Positions 1-7,537 of a DNA stretch of 47,463 bases are shown one piece after another. The position numbers and the translations under genes were made by a program. Position 1 is the first letter of the stretch, and the number at the start of each line of letters is the position of its first letter. The notes beneath the pieces were generated by a model. That model worked only from the letters and a program-made list of their open reading frames with translations. It did not search any database and was not told where the DNA came from. This DNA is from Cytophagaceae bacterium (lineage in GTDB: Bacteria; Bacteroidota; Bacteroidia; Cytophagales; Cytophagaceae), in assembly GCA_025054875.1 (NCBI GenBank), contig JANWYS010000007.1, positions 1-47,463 on the forward strand. The letters run 5' to 3'.

Positions 1-65
1 TTTAGCGGAGCACCGCAGCGACAGCGGAGTGGCGGACAGCCCGGCCCCGCAGGGGCGCGCCCTAC
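1..65. repeat. GC-rich REP-like repeat, cut by window edge
   Basis: This stretch is far richer in G and C than the AT-rich DNA around it. It ends in a small hairpin (GGCCCCGC followed by GGGGC) and a GCGCGCC run. Its style (repeated GCGGAG/GCGACAGCGGAG units and the GGACAGCCCGGCC core) resembles dispersed repeats I recall from Bacteroidota genomes. That resemblance is from memory and was not checked. It may explain why the window ends here, because such repeats often break assemblies. Confidence 0.5.
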
Positions 66-202
66 ATAAAAAACATTTCGCAACATCTTTCGGTCAATAT
101 GTAATCGGGGTAAAACCCAATACTGAAAATATTTACGGAGTTACTTTCCAATACCAACATCTTGCTGATGTCGGTTTCGTAGAAAATTTGACAGAACAAT
201 AA
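2..202 (+). CDS. C-terminal fragment of an unrecognised protein (partial, possibly a pseudogene)
   Basis: A plus-strand frame is open from the window edge to TAA at 200-202. The last 43 or so codons (ending in VGFVENLTEQ) have normal protein-like composition. The first 20 or so codons are simply the GC-rich repeat read in frame. There is no ATG in the frame, so either the gene starts upstream and the repeat has inserted in frame, or the fragment is dead. I do not recognise the family and propose no function. The codons beyond the repeat use the same AT-leaning style as the neighbours. Confidence 0.35.
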   Translation, partial: LAEHRSDSGVADSPAPQGRALHKKHFATSFGQYVIGVKPNTENIYGVTFQYQHLADVGFVENLTEQ

Positions 203-261
203 GTAAAAAAGGGATTAATGACCGACATACTATCTTCAGTTATGCTTGCTGAGTTGCTTAA

Positions 262-269
262 TATCTTTG
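262..269 (+). promoter_or_regulatory. possible -7 promoter element (TATCTTTG)
   Basis: TATCTTTG matches the Bacteroidota -7 consensus TAnnTTTG, and no clear TTG element sits 17-23 bases upstream. If used, it would give the aldo/keto reductase gene a leader of about 115 bases. The support is only a match to a short consensus. Confidence 0.25.
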
Positions 270-393
270 TGGTTGTTCCTGATGATATAACTTCGTTTTC
301 CTGACGCAGCATAAAATAATTATTACATAAACGTACCATGTTGCAGATTTCATTATTAAAATGTTTTTTTACTTAATAATACACTTTGCACCA

Positions 394-1407
394 ATGAACT
401 ATAGACTGTTTGGAAACTCAGGGCTACGTGTGTCCGAAATATGTTTGGGAACCATGGGCTTTGGAACAGAATGGGGTTGGGGAGCCGACTATGACACCAG
501 TAAAAAGATATTTGACGAATATGCTCAGGCCGGTGGCAATTTTTTAGATACAGCTAACCGATATACTGACGGCACCAGTGAAAAGTATGTCGGTGACTTT
601 ATAAAATACGATCGCGATCATTTCGTCGTAGCTACAAAATATACCCTTTACGACAAGCACGATCTTAACTACTGCGGTAATCACAGAAAAAATATGTTCC
701 GATCAGTTAATGAAAGTTTGAAAAGATTGCAAACCGAATACATAGACTTGCTTTGGCTTCATGCATGGGACTTCACTACTCCTGTTGATGAGATTATGAG
801 AGGCCTGGACGACCTCGTACGTATGGGAAAAGTACACTACATCGGGATATCAGATACTCCCGCATGGATTGTTGCTCAAGCCAACACCATAGCTCAATTA
901 CGCGGATGGACTGCTTTTGTTGGGTTGCAAATAGAATACAGCCTCATACAACGTACCGCAGAACGTGATTTGTTGCCTATGGCCAAAGCATTCGGAATGA
1001 CTGTAACTCCCTGGGGGGCACTGGGTGGTGGCGTGCTTTCCGGTAAATATCTGAAACAAGAAAAAGGACGACTCAAAGAATCCAGCCCAAGACTTCAAAA
1101 CCCCCGAAACGCCGAAATCGCCAGCGTTGTTGTGGATATTTCTATGCAACATAATGTCAAGCCCATACAAATAGCCCTCGCCTGGATATTGAAAAAACAT
1201 GATAACATCATACCCATTGTGGGCGCTTCTAAACCAGGACAAGTGACTGACAGCATACGAAGTCTTGATATCGAACTCTCTGAAAACGATATAGCTAGAC
1301 TTGATGAATGCAGCAAAACAGACTTAGGGTTTCCTCATGAATTTCTTAATGCCAGTACCACTCAGGATGTAATGTTCGGCACTATGCAAAACCTTCTGAA
1401 AAGGTAA
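394..1407 (+). CDS. aldo/keto reductase
   Basis: This is a cytoplasmic NAD(P)H-dependent oxidoreductase of the aldo/keto reductase superfamily, predicted to have a TIM-barrel fold. It opens with the family start pattern YRLFGNSGLRVSEICLGTMGFG-like, split here by the glycine-rich turn. It carries the D-T-A-N-x-Y segment with the catalytic Asp and Tyr, the V-A-T-K-Y strand with the catalytic Lys, and the L-W-L-H-A-W-D strand with the His. The C-terminal cofactor segment P-I-V-G-A-S-K-P-Q-V is also present. An in-frame ATG at 361 would add eleven hydrophobic residues, but the homology-like start MNYRLFG at 394 fits the family better. Length (337 residues) is usual. The substrate cannot be told from sequence. 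It stands alone, with a divergent small gene behind it. Confidence 0.9.
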   Translation: MNYRLFGNSGLRVSEICLGTMGFGTEWGWGADYDTSKKIFDEYAQAGGNFLDTANRYTDGTSEKYVGDFIKYDRDHFVVATKYTLYDKHDLNYCGNHRKNMFRSVNESLKRLQTEYIDLLWLHAWDFTTPVDEIMRGLDDLVRMGKVHYIGISDTPAWIVAQANTIAQLRGWTAFVGLQIEYSLIQRTAERDLLPMAKAFGMTVTPWGALGGGVLSGKYLKQEKGRLKESSPRLQNPRNAEIASVVVDISMQHNVKPIQIALAWILKKHDNIIPIVGASKPGQVTDSIRSLDIELSENDIARLDECSKTDLGFPHEFLNASTTQDVMFGTMQNLLKR

Positions 1408-1438
1408 CATTAAAACTATTCCAGAGACAGTATAAGTA

Positions 1439-1576
1439 TTACATTTTCAGGACGCCGGATTTTCTGAGCTTTTTCACTTTCTTTGCGTTATCTTTACACT
1501 TTTTGCTGGCACGTACACAATCGGTAGAGTAGTATGCTACAAAAAGCAAAAGTAAAATGCTTATAACCTTTTTCAT
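1439..1576 (-). CDS. 45-residue secreted or membrane small protein
   Basis: A short minus-strand gene of 45 codons starts at ATG 1576. Residues 1-17 are a hydrophobic signal-like segment (MKKVISILLLLFVAYYS). The rest is a lysine-rich tail with two cysteines (C20 and C27) and ends GVLKM. The composition (N-terminal lysines, hydrophobic core, then charged mature part) is typical of a real exported small protein rather than a chance frame. Small proteins of this look occur in Bacteroidota, but I cannot name a function. It is divergent from thiL, sharing the 70-base gap 1577-1646. Confidence 0.6.
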   Translation of the reverse strand: MKKVISILLLLFVAYYSTDCVRASKKCKDNAKKVKKLRKSGVLKM

Positions 1577-1646
1577 ACAATGTTTAGTTTTTCACACCAC
1601 ACAAATTTAGGTATATTATTCGTCAAAATAAAATGATTTAACACTC

Positions 1647-2681
1647 ATGAATAATTCTTCTCGTACTGACCTCTCTACATTGGGCGAATTTGGGCTTATC
1701 AACCGTATTAAAAGCAATACTTCTCTTCGGAACAAAGAATCCATAATTGGTATAGGAGATGATGCCGCAGTGCTTTACAAAAATGAAAATGAATATACAC
1801 TCCTTTCTACTGATTTACTTATTGAAGGTATACACTTTGATCTGACCTATTGCCCGCTTGTTCATCTGGGCTATAAAGCGGTAATAGTAAACCTTTCTGA
1901 CATTGCTGCCATGAATGGTATTCCACAGCAAATCACAGTAAGCCTTGCCATCAGCAATCGCTTTTCTGTAGAAGCTATAGATGAATTGTATAAAGGAATA
2001 GAAGCTGCTTGTAAAAAATATTCCGTTGACCTGGTTGGCGGAGATACAACTTCCTCCAAAACCGGATTGCTCATATCCGTAACCGCAGTTGGAACTGTGT
2101 CAAAACAAAAACTCACTCTCAGAAAAGGCGCTGCAGAAAATAACATTATATGCGTGACCGGCGATCTGGGCGCCGCTTATATGGGCCTCCAGGTATTGGA
2201 GCGCGAGAAACAAGTGTTTCTCGCCAACCCTGACATGCAACCCGAACTCTTCGGGAAAGAATACATCATACAGCGCCAACTCAAACCCGAAGCAAGAACT
2301 GATATAATACATGAATTTCTCTCGCTCTCCCTACAACCCACATCCATGATGGATATTTCCGATGGACTGGCCTCTGAAATCCTACATTTATGCCATGCAT
2401 CGGACACCGGTGCCATCATATACGAAGAAAAACTTCCCATTGACCCAATGACGTATGAAACTGCACGCGAATTTCAGCTGGATGCAACCACATGTGTCAT
2501 GAACGGAGGAGAAGACTACGAACTGGTTTTTACTTTACCTCTGAGCGATTATGATAAAATTAAAAACCATCCCTCTATTACCGTTGTTGGTTACATGACA
2601 CCTAAGCATGAAGGAGTGAAACTCATGAGCAGAGGCGGAAATTTATATGATATAAAGGCGCAGGGGTGGAAACACTTCTGA
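1647..2681 (+). CDS. thiL: thiamine-monophosphate kinase
   Basis: ThiL phosphorylates thiamine monophosphate to thiamine diphosphate using ATP, the last step of thiamine cofactor synthesis, in the cytoplasm. The 344-residue protein has the expected ThiL/PurM-like layout. An N-terminal LGEFGLI segment is followed by GIGDDA at about residues 35-40 and the metal-binding DLLIEGIHF at about 56-64. A VGGDTT motif and an MMDISDGLASE motif come later, with NGGEDYEL near the C terminus. All the acidic Mg-binding motifs are intact. The start ATG at 1647 places LSTLGEFGLI at the usual distance from the N terminus. No other thiamine genes are adjacent. Confidence 0.95.
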   Translation: MNNSSRTDLSTLGEFGLINRIKSNTSLRNKESIIGIGDDAAVLYKNENEYTLLSTDLLIEGIHFDLTYCPLVHLGYKAVIVNLSDIAAMNGIPQQITVSLAISNRFSVEAIDELYKGIEAACKKYSVDLVGGDTTSSKTGLLISVTAVGTVSKQKLTLRKGAAENNIICVTGDLGAAYMGLQVLEREKQVFLANPDMQPELFGKEYIIQRQLKPEARTDIIHEFLSLSLQPTSMMDISDGLASEILHLCHASDTGAIIYEEKLPIDPMTYETAREFQLDATTCVMNGGEDYELVFTLPLSDYDKIKNHPSITVVGYMTPKHEGVKLMSRGGNLYDIKAQGWKHF

Positions 2682-2693
2682 GAACCCACTTGG

Positions 2694-3020
2694 CTACACC
2701 GCAAAACTCTCTCCGCATCCACACGTGCGCGATGCATTGGGGTTTATAAACTGAAAACCCTTACCATTCAAACCATCGCTGAAATCAAGAGTCGTTCCCA
2801 ACAAATACAATAAGCTTTTTTTATCCACAATAATTTTAATTCCCTTGTCTTCGTAGACGTGGTCACCCGGATTTATTTGCTCATCAAAACGTAAATCGTA
2901 CATAAGTCCCGAACAACCTCCTCCCTTCACAGCTACACGTATATTATGATTATCTGTGTATCCTTCTCTCTTCCTCAACTCGAGGATATGTTCTTTTGCT
3001 TTATCCGTAACGTTTATCAT
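2694..3020 (-). CDS. IscA/HesB-type iron-sulfur cluster assembly protein
   Basis: This is a 108-residue A-type carrier that accepts Fe-S clusters or iron and passes them to apo-proteins. The three conserved cysteines are present: C36 in GGGCSGL and C100/C102 in the C-terminal T-C-G-C-G signature. An upstream in-frame ATG at 3086 would add 22 poorly conserved residues. The start at 3020 (MINVTDKAKEHI) matches the family N terminus, so it is preferred. The gene converges on thiL with a gap of only 12 bases. No other isc/suf gene is present here, so it is probably a stand-alone carrier such as ErpA or IscA. Confidence 0.93.
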   Translation of the reverse strand: MINVTDKAKEHILELRKREGYTDNHNIRVAVKGGGCSGLMYDLRFDEQINPGDHVYEDKGIKIIVDKKSLLYLLGTTLDFSDGLNGKGFQFINPNASRTCGCGESFAV

Positions 3021-3555
3021 ATGCTTTTTATGATGTAAACATGTGAATTCATGTTTTTGTTCTTTTTCAAATTTAATAAATGCCAATGAAGTATTAAAAC
3101 TCTCCGGCTCTTAACTTCATACTTACTTTTGGGCTAAGTTCGAATTAACATTTTGTCATATGTTATGTAAGACCCAATAAGCACTAACGGCAAGAATCGG
3201 CAGCCTGTATTCTACTCACTTTTCATTAAACGCATAAGGTGTTCATTTCTGTACATATCATTTGAGGCAAATAACTTTACACTGGTGACTACTCCGTTTT
3301 AAACGCCTGGAAAAACTAATTATGTATATAGAAGTGTTGAATACAGAAACAGATAGCTAACCTACAATGGCAGTTACTATGCTTCGCGCAAGCCTAACAC
3401 ACAACCATGAGTATACCACATAGAATGTACGACGGAGGTGGTATTGGTTTTTACGGTATTATTTTGCGTGACATCTATAAAACCCATGCCACTCACATCG
3501 AAAATTCATTAGGCAGAATATTTTTGTAACTTGCAATAATCACTATGCTTTTTAA
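3021..3555. other. gene-free stretch between iscA-type gene and lipoprotein gene
   Basis: About 530 bases without a convincing gene. I saw no tRNA-like cloverleaf, no terminator hairpin and no protein-like open frame of useful length on either strand. A TATTTTTG element at 3519-3526 may be the promoter for the next gene. Confidence 0.5.
3519..3526 (+). promoter_or_regulatory. candidate -7 promoter element (TATTTTTG)
   Basis: TATTTTTG matches the Bacteroidota TAnnTTTG element and lies 29 bases before the lipoprotein ATG at 3556, which is a natural distance for a short leader. No good TTG -33 element was found upstream. Confidence 0.4.
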
Positions 3556-4005
3556 ATGACCAAAATAGTTGCACGGTTAAATATTTTCATTGTCGTAAGT
3601 TTATTAAGCTATGGGTGTTCTGTGATTAATCAAATCGAAAAAAACAGAAACAAGCCTCACCGAAAAGTAGAAAATAAAAAGTACGCAAACTTGCGTAGTA
3701 TGCCCAATCCATATGTATCCATAACAGATAAAAAGAAGGGAAGAGACAACTCCTACAAACGCGGGGTTAACTATGAATACTATAAAAACGGAAACGTAAA
3801 ATCTATCAGTAAATACAGACGAAAAATCTATCGTTGGTATACCTATACATTTTGGGAAATATATGAATACGATATAAAGGGCAACCTTGTAAGGATTGTA
3901 AAAAAGGTAATTCAAACGGCAAGGAAAAACAATGTAGAGAAAATTCTTGAAGAGCGTATCATTAATATGAATCCTTCGAAAACTCCGGAAAATAATAATC
4001 AATGA
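3556..4005 (+). CDS. hypothetical lipoprotein
   Basis: A 149-residue protein with an N-terminal signal and a lipobox (LLSYGC, cysteine at about residue 21), so probably anchored to a membrane after processing. The mature part is very basic and rich in Lys, Arg, Asn and Tyr. It contains Y-E-Y-Y-K-N-G-N-V-K-S-I-S, which looks like one toxin_YwqK/MORN-type beta repeat, and Y-E-Y-D-I-K-G-N-L later looks like a second. I do not recognise a named family. Its stop overlaps the start of the next gene (ATGA at 4002-4005), so the two are probably co-translated. Confidence 0.7.
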   Translation: MTKIVARLNIFIVVSLLSYGCSVINQIEKNRNKPHRKVENKKYANLRSMPNPYVSITDKKKGRDNSYKRGVNYEYYKNGNVKSISKYRRKIYRWYTYTFWEIYEYDIKGNLVRIVKKVIQTARKNNVEKILEERIINMNPSKTPENNNQ

Positions 4006-4880
4006 TGCATAATATTTATGAAAAGCCTATTCGCTTAGGAGGAGTACCCGAGCACTTCAACTTCCCATGGATATATGGAATAAAAAATAATTTATTTTCT
4101 GCTAATGGCCTGCACATAGAGTGGAGCGACTACCCGTCTGGAACAGGCGCTATGTGCAAAGACTTAAATGATGATAAGTTAGATCTTGCCGTTGTGCTCA
4201 CCGAAGGCGTGGTAGCAGATATATACAAAGGTGCTGATACTGTATTACTGCAATGGTATGTAACCTCACCTCTCATCTGGGGAGTGCACACGGCATATCA
4301 TTCCGGTTTTGACCACGAACATTATCTTCAAAACGCCCGCTTTGCCATAAGCCGTTTTGGCTCCGGCTCTCATCTGATGGCCCACGTCTATGCCATTCAA
4401 AAAAATGTAAAGTTGTCTACTGAACAATTTGTTGTAGTAAATAACATATCCGGCGCTGAAAAAGCCTTGACTCACAACGAAGCTGATCTTTTTTTGTGGG
4501 AAAAATTTACTACTAAACCCTGGGTTGAAAAAAAAATATTTCGTTGTATTGACATCTGTCCCACTCCATGGCCTTGTTTTGTAATGGCGGCCAACAGAAA
4601 ATTTACAGAAACAAACAAACCGCTAATCTCTGCATTGATGAAAACGTTGCTTAGCTGTATTAAAGAAGTAAAAGCGATGAAAAATCTGGCATATGCTATA
4701 GCCTTGCATTATAATTTGCATGTAGAGGATGTGAATGAATGGTTAAGCGTTACCAATTGGAACGACTATACCATGCCACTAAAGTATGAACAACTCGAAA
4801 AAGTAGCTGATACCTTGCATATACTTGGTCTCATACCAGACAAGAACAGAGAAAAAAATTATATAGTTCATCCCGATTGA
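4002..4880 (+). CDS. cytoplasmic periplasmic-binding-protein-like domain protein
   Basis: A 292-residue protein with the fold signature of ABC-type solute-binding proteins of the nitrate/sulfonate/NMT1 class (PBP2). Landmarks are an N-terminal RLGGVPEHFNFPW segment, a G-T-G-A-M loop, the D-L-A-V-V-L-T-E-G strand, then ISRFGSGSHLM and W-E-K-F-T-T-K-P-W. It lacks a signal peptide or lipobox, so unlike true transport receptors it should stay in the cytoplasm. No permease or ATPase gene is adjacent, so a sensor or ligand-binding role is more likely than uptake. Two start codons overlap at 4002 and 4005; 4002 gives the four-base overlap with the lipoprotein gene. Confidence 0.8.
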   Translation: MMHNIYEKPIRLGGVPEHFNFPWIYGIKNNLFSANGLHIEWSDYPSGTGAMCKDLNDDKLDLAVVLTEGVVADIYKGADTVLLQWYVTSPLIWGVHTAYHSGFDHEHYLQNARFAISRFGSGSHLMAHVYAIQKNVKLSTEQFVVVNNISGAEKALTHNEADLFLWEKFTTKPWVEKKIFRCIDICPTPWPCFVMAANRKFTETNKPLISALMKTLLSCIKEVKAMKNLAYAIALHYNLHVEDVNEWLSVTNWNDYTMPLKYEQLEKVADTLHILGLIPDKNREKNYIVHPD

Positions 4881-4889
4881 AGAGATTTG

Positions 4890-5528
4890 TCAATAATTTT
4901 TTAATTTTTTCTCTCCGGCTTTTATAGGCATATCCAACGAGTTTTCTCGTGGCGGTAGCGGACAGGTATAGCGATAATCATACACACAATACGGATTATA
5001 AGCTAAGTTGAAATCTATCCATACAAACTTTTGATCGGAAATTTCGATATTCAGATAGCGCCCGCCTTCGTAGGTGGTGTGCCCGTTAGTTTTGTCAAAA
5101 AAAGGGACAAAACATAGGTTTGTACCCATCAGCTTATCGTTTTTTAACAAGGTGAGCGAATCTGTTTTTCCATTTAAAGAAAAAACAGCGAGGGCATACC
5201 TAAGGTATTTCTCTTGTTGGCCATCATTGTTGATGATATTCAAAAAATCTGTACTGTCGCGTAAAATAAACAAAGCTGCTTTCACCTTGTATCGCTCGTC
5301 AGGACGGTAGTAGTCAAAGGTTTTAGAGCGTGGCATATTTTCTAAAGGTGAGGGCTGCATGGTCCGCAATTCGGCTTCCTTTTCTTTTCTTAACGTCAAT
5401 ATGAGTTGCTCGTACTTACCGGGTTTATCAGTAAGCAAGAGGCGTAGAAAAATCAATACAGATAAGAGAGCCCCTGAAAATATTATGACAGTAGTATAGT
5501 TTACGTTTTTATCAAATACCTTCATCAT
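4890..5528 (-). CDS. DUF1684 family protein
   Basis: The protein (212 residues from the start chosen here) has one N-terminal transmembrane or signal-anchor segment (about residues 10-28). It then carries the DUF1684 domain, whose hallmark C-terminal motif NPYC-Y-x-x-x-Y-x-CPLPPxEN is clearly visible. A conserved Phe/Trp-rich strand (F-V-W-I-D-F-N-L-A-Y) lies just before it. The biochemical role of DUF1684 is unknown to me. The frame continues upstream inside radC, but ATG codons at 5525 and 5528 overlap the radC stop by 14-17 bases. That is the likely translationally coupled start. Co-transcription with radC is expected. Confidence 0.85.
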   Translation of the reverse strand: MMKVFDKNVNYTTVIIFSGALLSVLIFLRLLLTDKPGKYEQLILTLRKEKEAELRTMQPSPLENMPRSKTFDYYRPDERYKVKAALFILRDSTDFLNIINNDGQQEKYLRYALAVFSLNGKTDSLTLLKNDKLMGTNLCFVPFFDKTNGHTTYEGGRYLNIEISDQKFVWIDFNLAYNPYCVYDYRYTCPLPPRENSLDMPIKAGEKKLKNY

Positions 5529-6210
5529 TGAAACTAAAGTACCCGTGGTCTGTAAAAATGAGATGGTCAATAACCGGGATCTCCAATATATTTCCGGCCT
5601 CACGTATTTTACGCGTAAGTGCAATATCTTGTTCACTTGGTTTTAAATTGCCGGAAGGATGGTTATGAACTAATACGATATGGCTGGCTAATATATCGAG
5701 GGCGGGTTTGAAAATGAGTTTAGGGTCTGCCACCGTACCAGCCACGCCACCTTTGCTGATTTGCATTTTTTTCAATACATGATTGGAACGACTGAGCAAT
5801 ACAATCCAAAATTCTTCATGCTTTAGGTCAAGTAAATCCGGGCGCATAAGCTCGTAAATATCTTTTGAGCATTCTATTTTATTTTTTTGGAGTTGGCTGC
5901 TTTCTTTCCTTCTTCTCCCCAACTCTAAGGCGCTAATGATAGCTATTGCTTTTGCCTCTCCTATGCCTTTGAAGCGGCACAGTTCACTCACCGACCGTTT
6001 GGCGAGTTCATTCAGGTCATTATTGTTTTGACTCAAAATGTATTTTGAGAGTTCTACAGCGCTCATTTCCTGCGAGCCCGAGCCTATGAGTATTGCTATG
6101 AGTTCGGCATCGCTGAGCGCACCCTTCCCTTTTTGCAACAACTTTTCTCTGGGTCTGTCTTCTTCTGCCCATTTTTTTATTGAAAAACCTATGTTGCCCG
6201 AGTAGTCCAT
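5512..6210 (-). CDS. radC: RadC family protein (JAB/MPN domain)
   Basis: A 232-residue RadC/UPF0758 protein. The N-terminal half contains a helix-hairpin-helix-like segment (ELCRFKGIGEAKA, about residues 76-88). The C-terminal half is a JAB1/MPN metalloprotease-like domain with its metal-binding motif HNHPSG at 182-187 and D195 in the S-E-Q-D sequence. The family is named for a supposed DNA-repair role, but its real activity is unsettled, and copies are also common near mobile elements. Full length and no missing motif. The downstream DUF1684 gene overlaps its stop. Confidence 0.95.
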   Translation of the reverse strand: MDYSGNIGFSIKKWAEEDRPREKLLQKGKGALSDAELIAILIGSGSQEMSAVELSKYILSQNNNDLNELAKRSVSELCRFKGIGEAKAIAIISALELGRRRKESSQLQKNKIECSKDIYELMRPDLLDLKHEEFWIVLLSRSNHVLKKMQISKGGVAGTVADPKLIFKPALDILASHIVLVHNHPSGNLKPSEQDIALTRKIREAGNILEIPVIDHLIFTDHGYFSFNDEGI

Positions 6211-6286
6211 TTCTTAAAGTTAAGAATAAATTCAGCAAGATAATACATGCCTTGCATCTTGTTTAATTTCGTAAATTCGAACCTTT

Positions 6287-7537
6287 ATGTTTGATATTGA
6301 CAAATGGCAGGAAATCTATAACACCATACGTAAGCACAAGCTACGTACTGCCCTTACAGCATTTGGAGTATTTTGGGGTATATTCATGCTCGTTCTGCTG
6401 CTTGGTGCCGGACGTGGACTTCAAAACGGAGTGAAAGGTGTGTTTGGTAACTTAGCAAAAAATTCAATGTTTATCTGGGGAGGGAAAACATCAATCCCTT
6501 ATGCGGGTATTCGCGCCGGCAAAACAGTAAAGTTTACCAACCAAGACTACGTAAATATGCTCAACGATCATCCGGAGATAAAATATTTAGCCGGTGGCAC
6601 CAGCCTGTGGGGCGACTATATCATCACATATAAAAATCTGAATGGAGCTTTTCGTGTAGGTGGCGACATGCCTGCCATTAACGATATTCGCGGATATATC
6701 ATACCCCAAGGACGCTTCATTAATCAATTAGACATTTTACAAAAGCGTAAAGTGGCTGTCATTGGCGAACGTGTAAAAGAGGTACTTTTCGGAAGTGAAG
6801 AGTGTATAGGTAAATACATTAAAATAAAAGGTATATACTTTCAGGTAGTGGGTGTGTTTGTGCTGGAAAATACGGGTGGAGACGGCAGAAATGAAGCCGA
6901 AAAAATAATCATCCCTTTATCTACACTCCAACATGTGTTCAATGCCCCGGACCGAATTACCACATTTGCCATTACTCCTCATGATGAATACGATGCAGAA
7001 GAAATCGAAAGAAACATAAAATCATATTTGGCATCGCGTCACAAAGTTTCACCGGATGATAAAAGTGCCATGGGCAGCTGGAACTCGGGCAGAGAGAGCA
7101 AAAAAATTCAAGGACTTTTTTTTGGTATCAACATTTTTGTGTGGTTTGTGAGCATCGGTACCATCATTGCCGGCATTGTAGGAGTGAGCAATATTATGTT
7201 GATAATCGTTAAAGAGCGCACACGCGAAATAGGCATACGCAAAGCACTCGGCGCCACTCCTTGGTCTATCATTAGCCTCATCCTTCAGGAATCTATCTTC
7301 ATTACCAGTGCAGCCGGATACATGGGCTTAGTAGGCGGCGTTGTTGTGATTGAAACTATCCGATACCTTATGTATAAATTTAATATCAGTAATGCTTATT
7401 TTTCTAATCCGGAGGTAGATATAAACGTGGCCATAACAGCTATTGTATTACTGGTAATCACCGGTGCATTGGCAGGGCTTTTCCCCGCAATGCGTGCCGC
7501 AAATATTAATCCTGTAGAAGCTTTGAAAGATGAATAG
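6287..7537 (+). CDS. MacB-like ABC transporter permease
   Basis: A 416-residue inner-membrane permease of the MacB/FtsX type. It has one N-terminal transmembrane helix (about residues 20-42), then a large periplasmic MacB_PCD domain of about 230 residues. Three C-terminal helices form the FtsX domain, with the signature EIGIRKALGATP in the cytoplasmic loop and a conserved ANINPVEALKDE tail. There is no ATPase domain, unlike E. coli MacB, so it must work with a separate ATPase encoded elsewhere. It overlaps the next gene by eight bases and forms a two-gene unit with the membrane-fusion protein. Likely role: tripartite export of an unknown substrate. Confidence 0.92.
   Translation: MFDIDKWQEIYNTIRKHKLRTALTAFGVFWGIFMLVLLLGAGRGLQNGVKGVFGNLAKNSMFIWGGKTSIPYAGIRAGKTVKFTNQDYVNMLNDHPEIKYLAGGTSLWGDYIITYKNLNGAFRVGGDMPAINDIRGYIIPQGRFINQLDILQKRKVAVIGERVKEVLFGSEECIGKYIKIKGIYFQVVGVFVLENTGGDGRNEAEKIIIPLSTLQHVFNAPDRITTFAITPHDEYDAEEIERNIKSYLASRHKVSPDDKSAMGSWNSGRESKKIQGLFFGINIFVWFVSIGTIIAGIVGVSNIMLIIVKERTREIGIRKALGATPWSIISLILQESIFITSAAGYMGLVGGVVVIETIRYLMYKFNISNAYFSNPEVDINVAITAIVLLVITGALAGLFPAMRAANINPVEALKDE

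Noticed and set aside
133-339. Minus-strand 68-codon frame overlapping the partial left-end frame
   Set aside because: No protein-like features; antisense to a better supported frame and includes likely promoter sequence.
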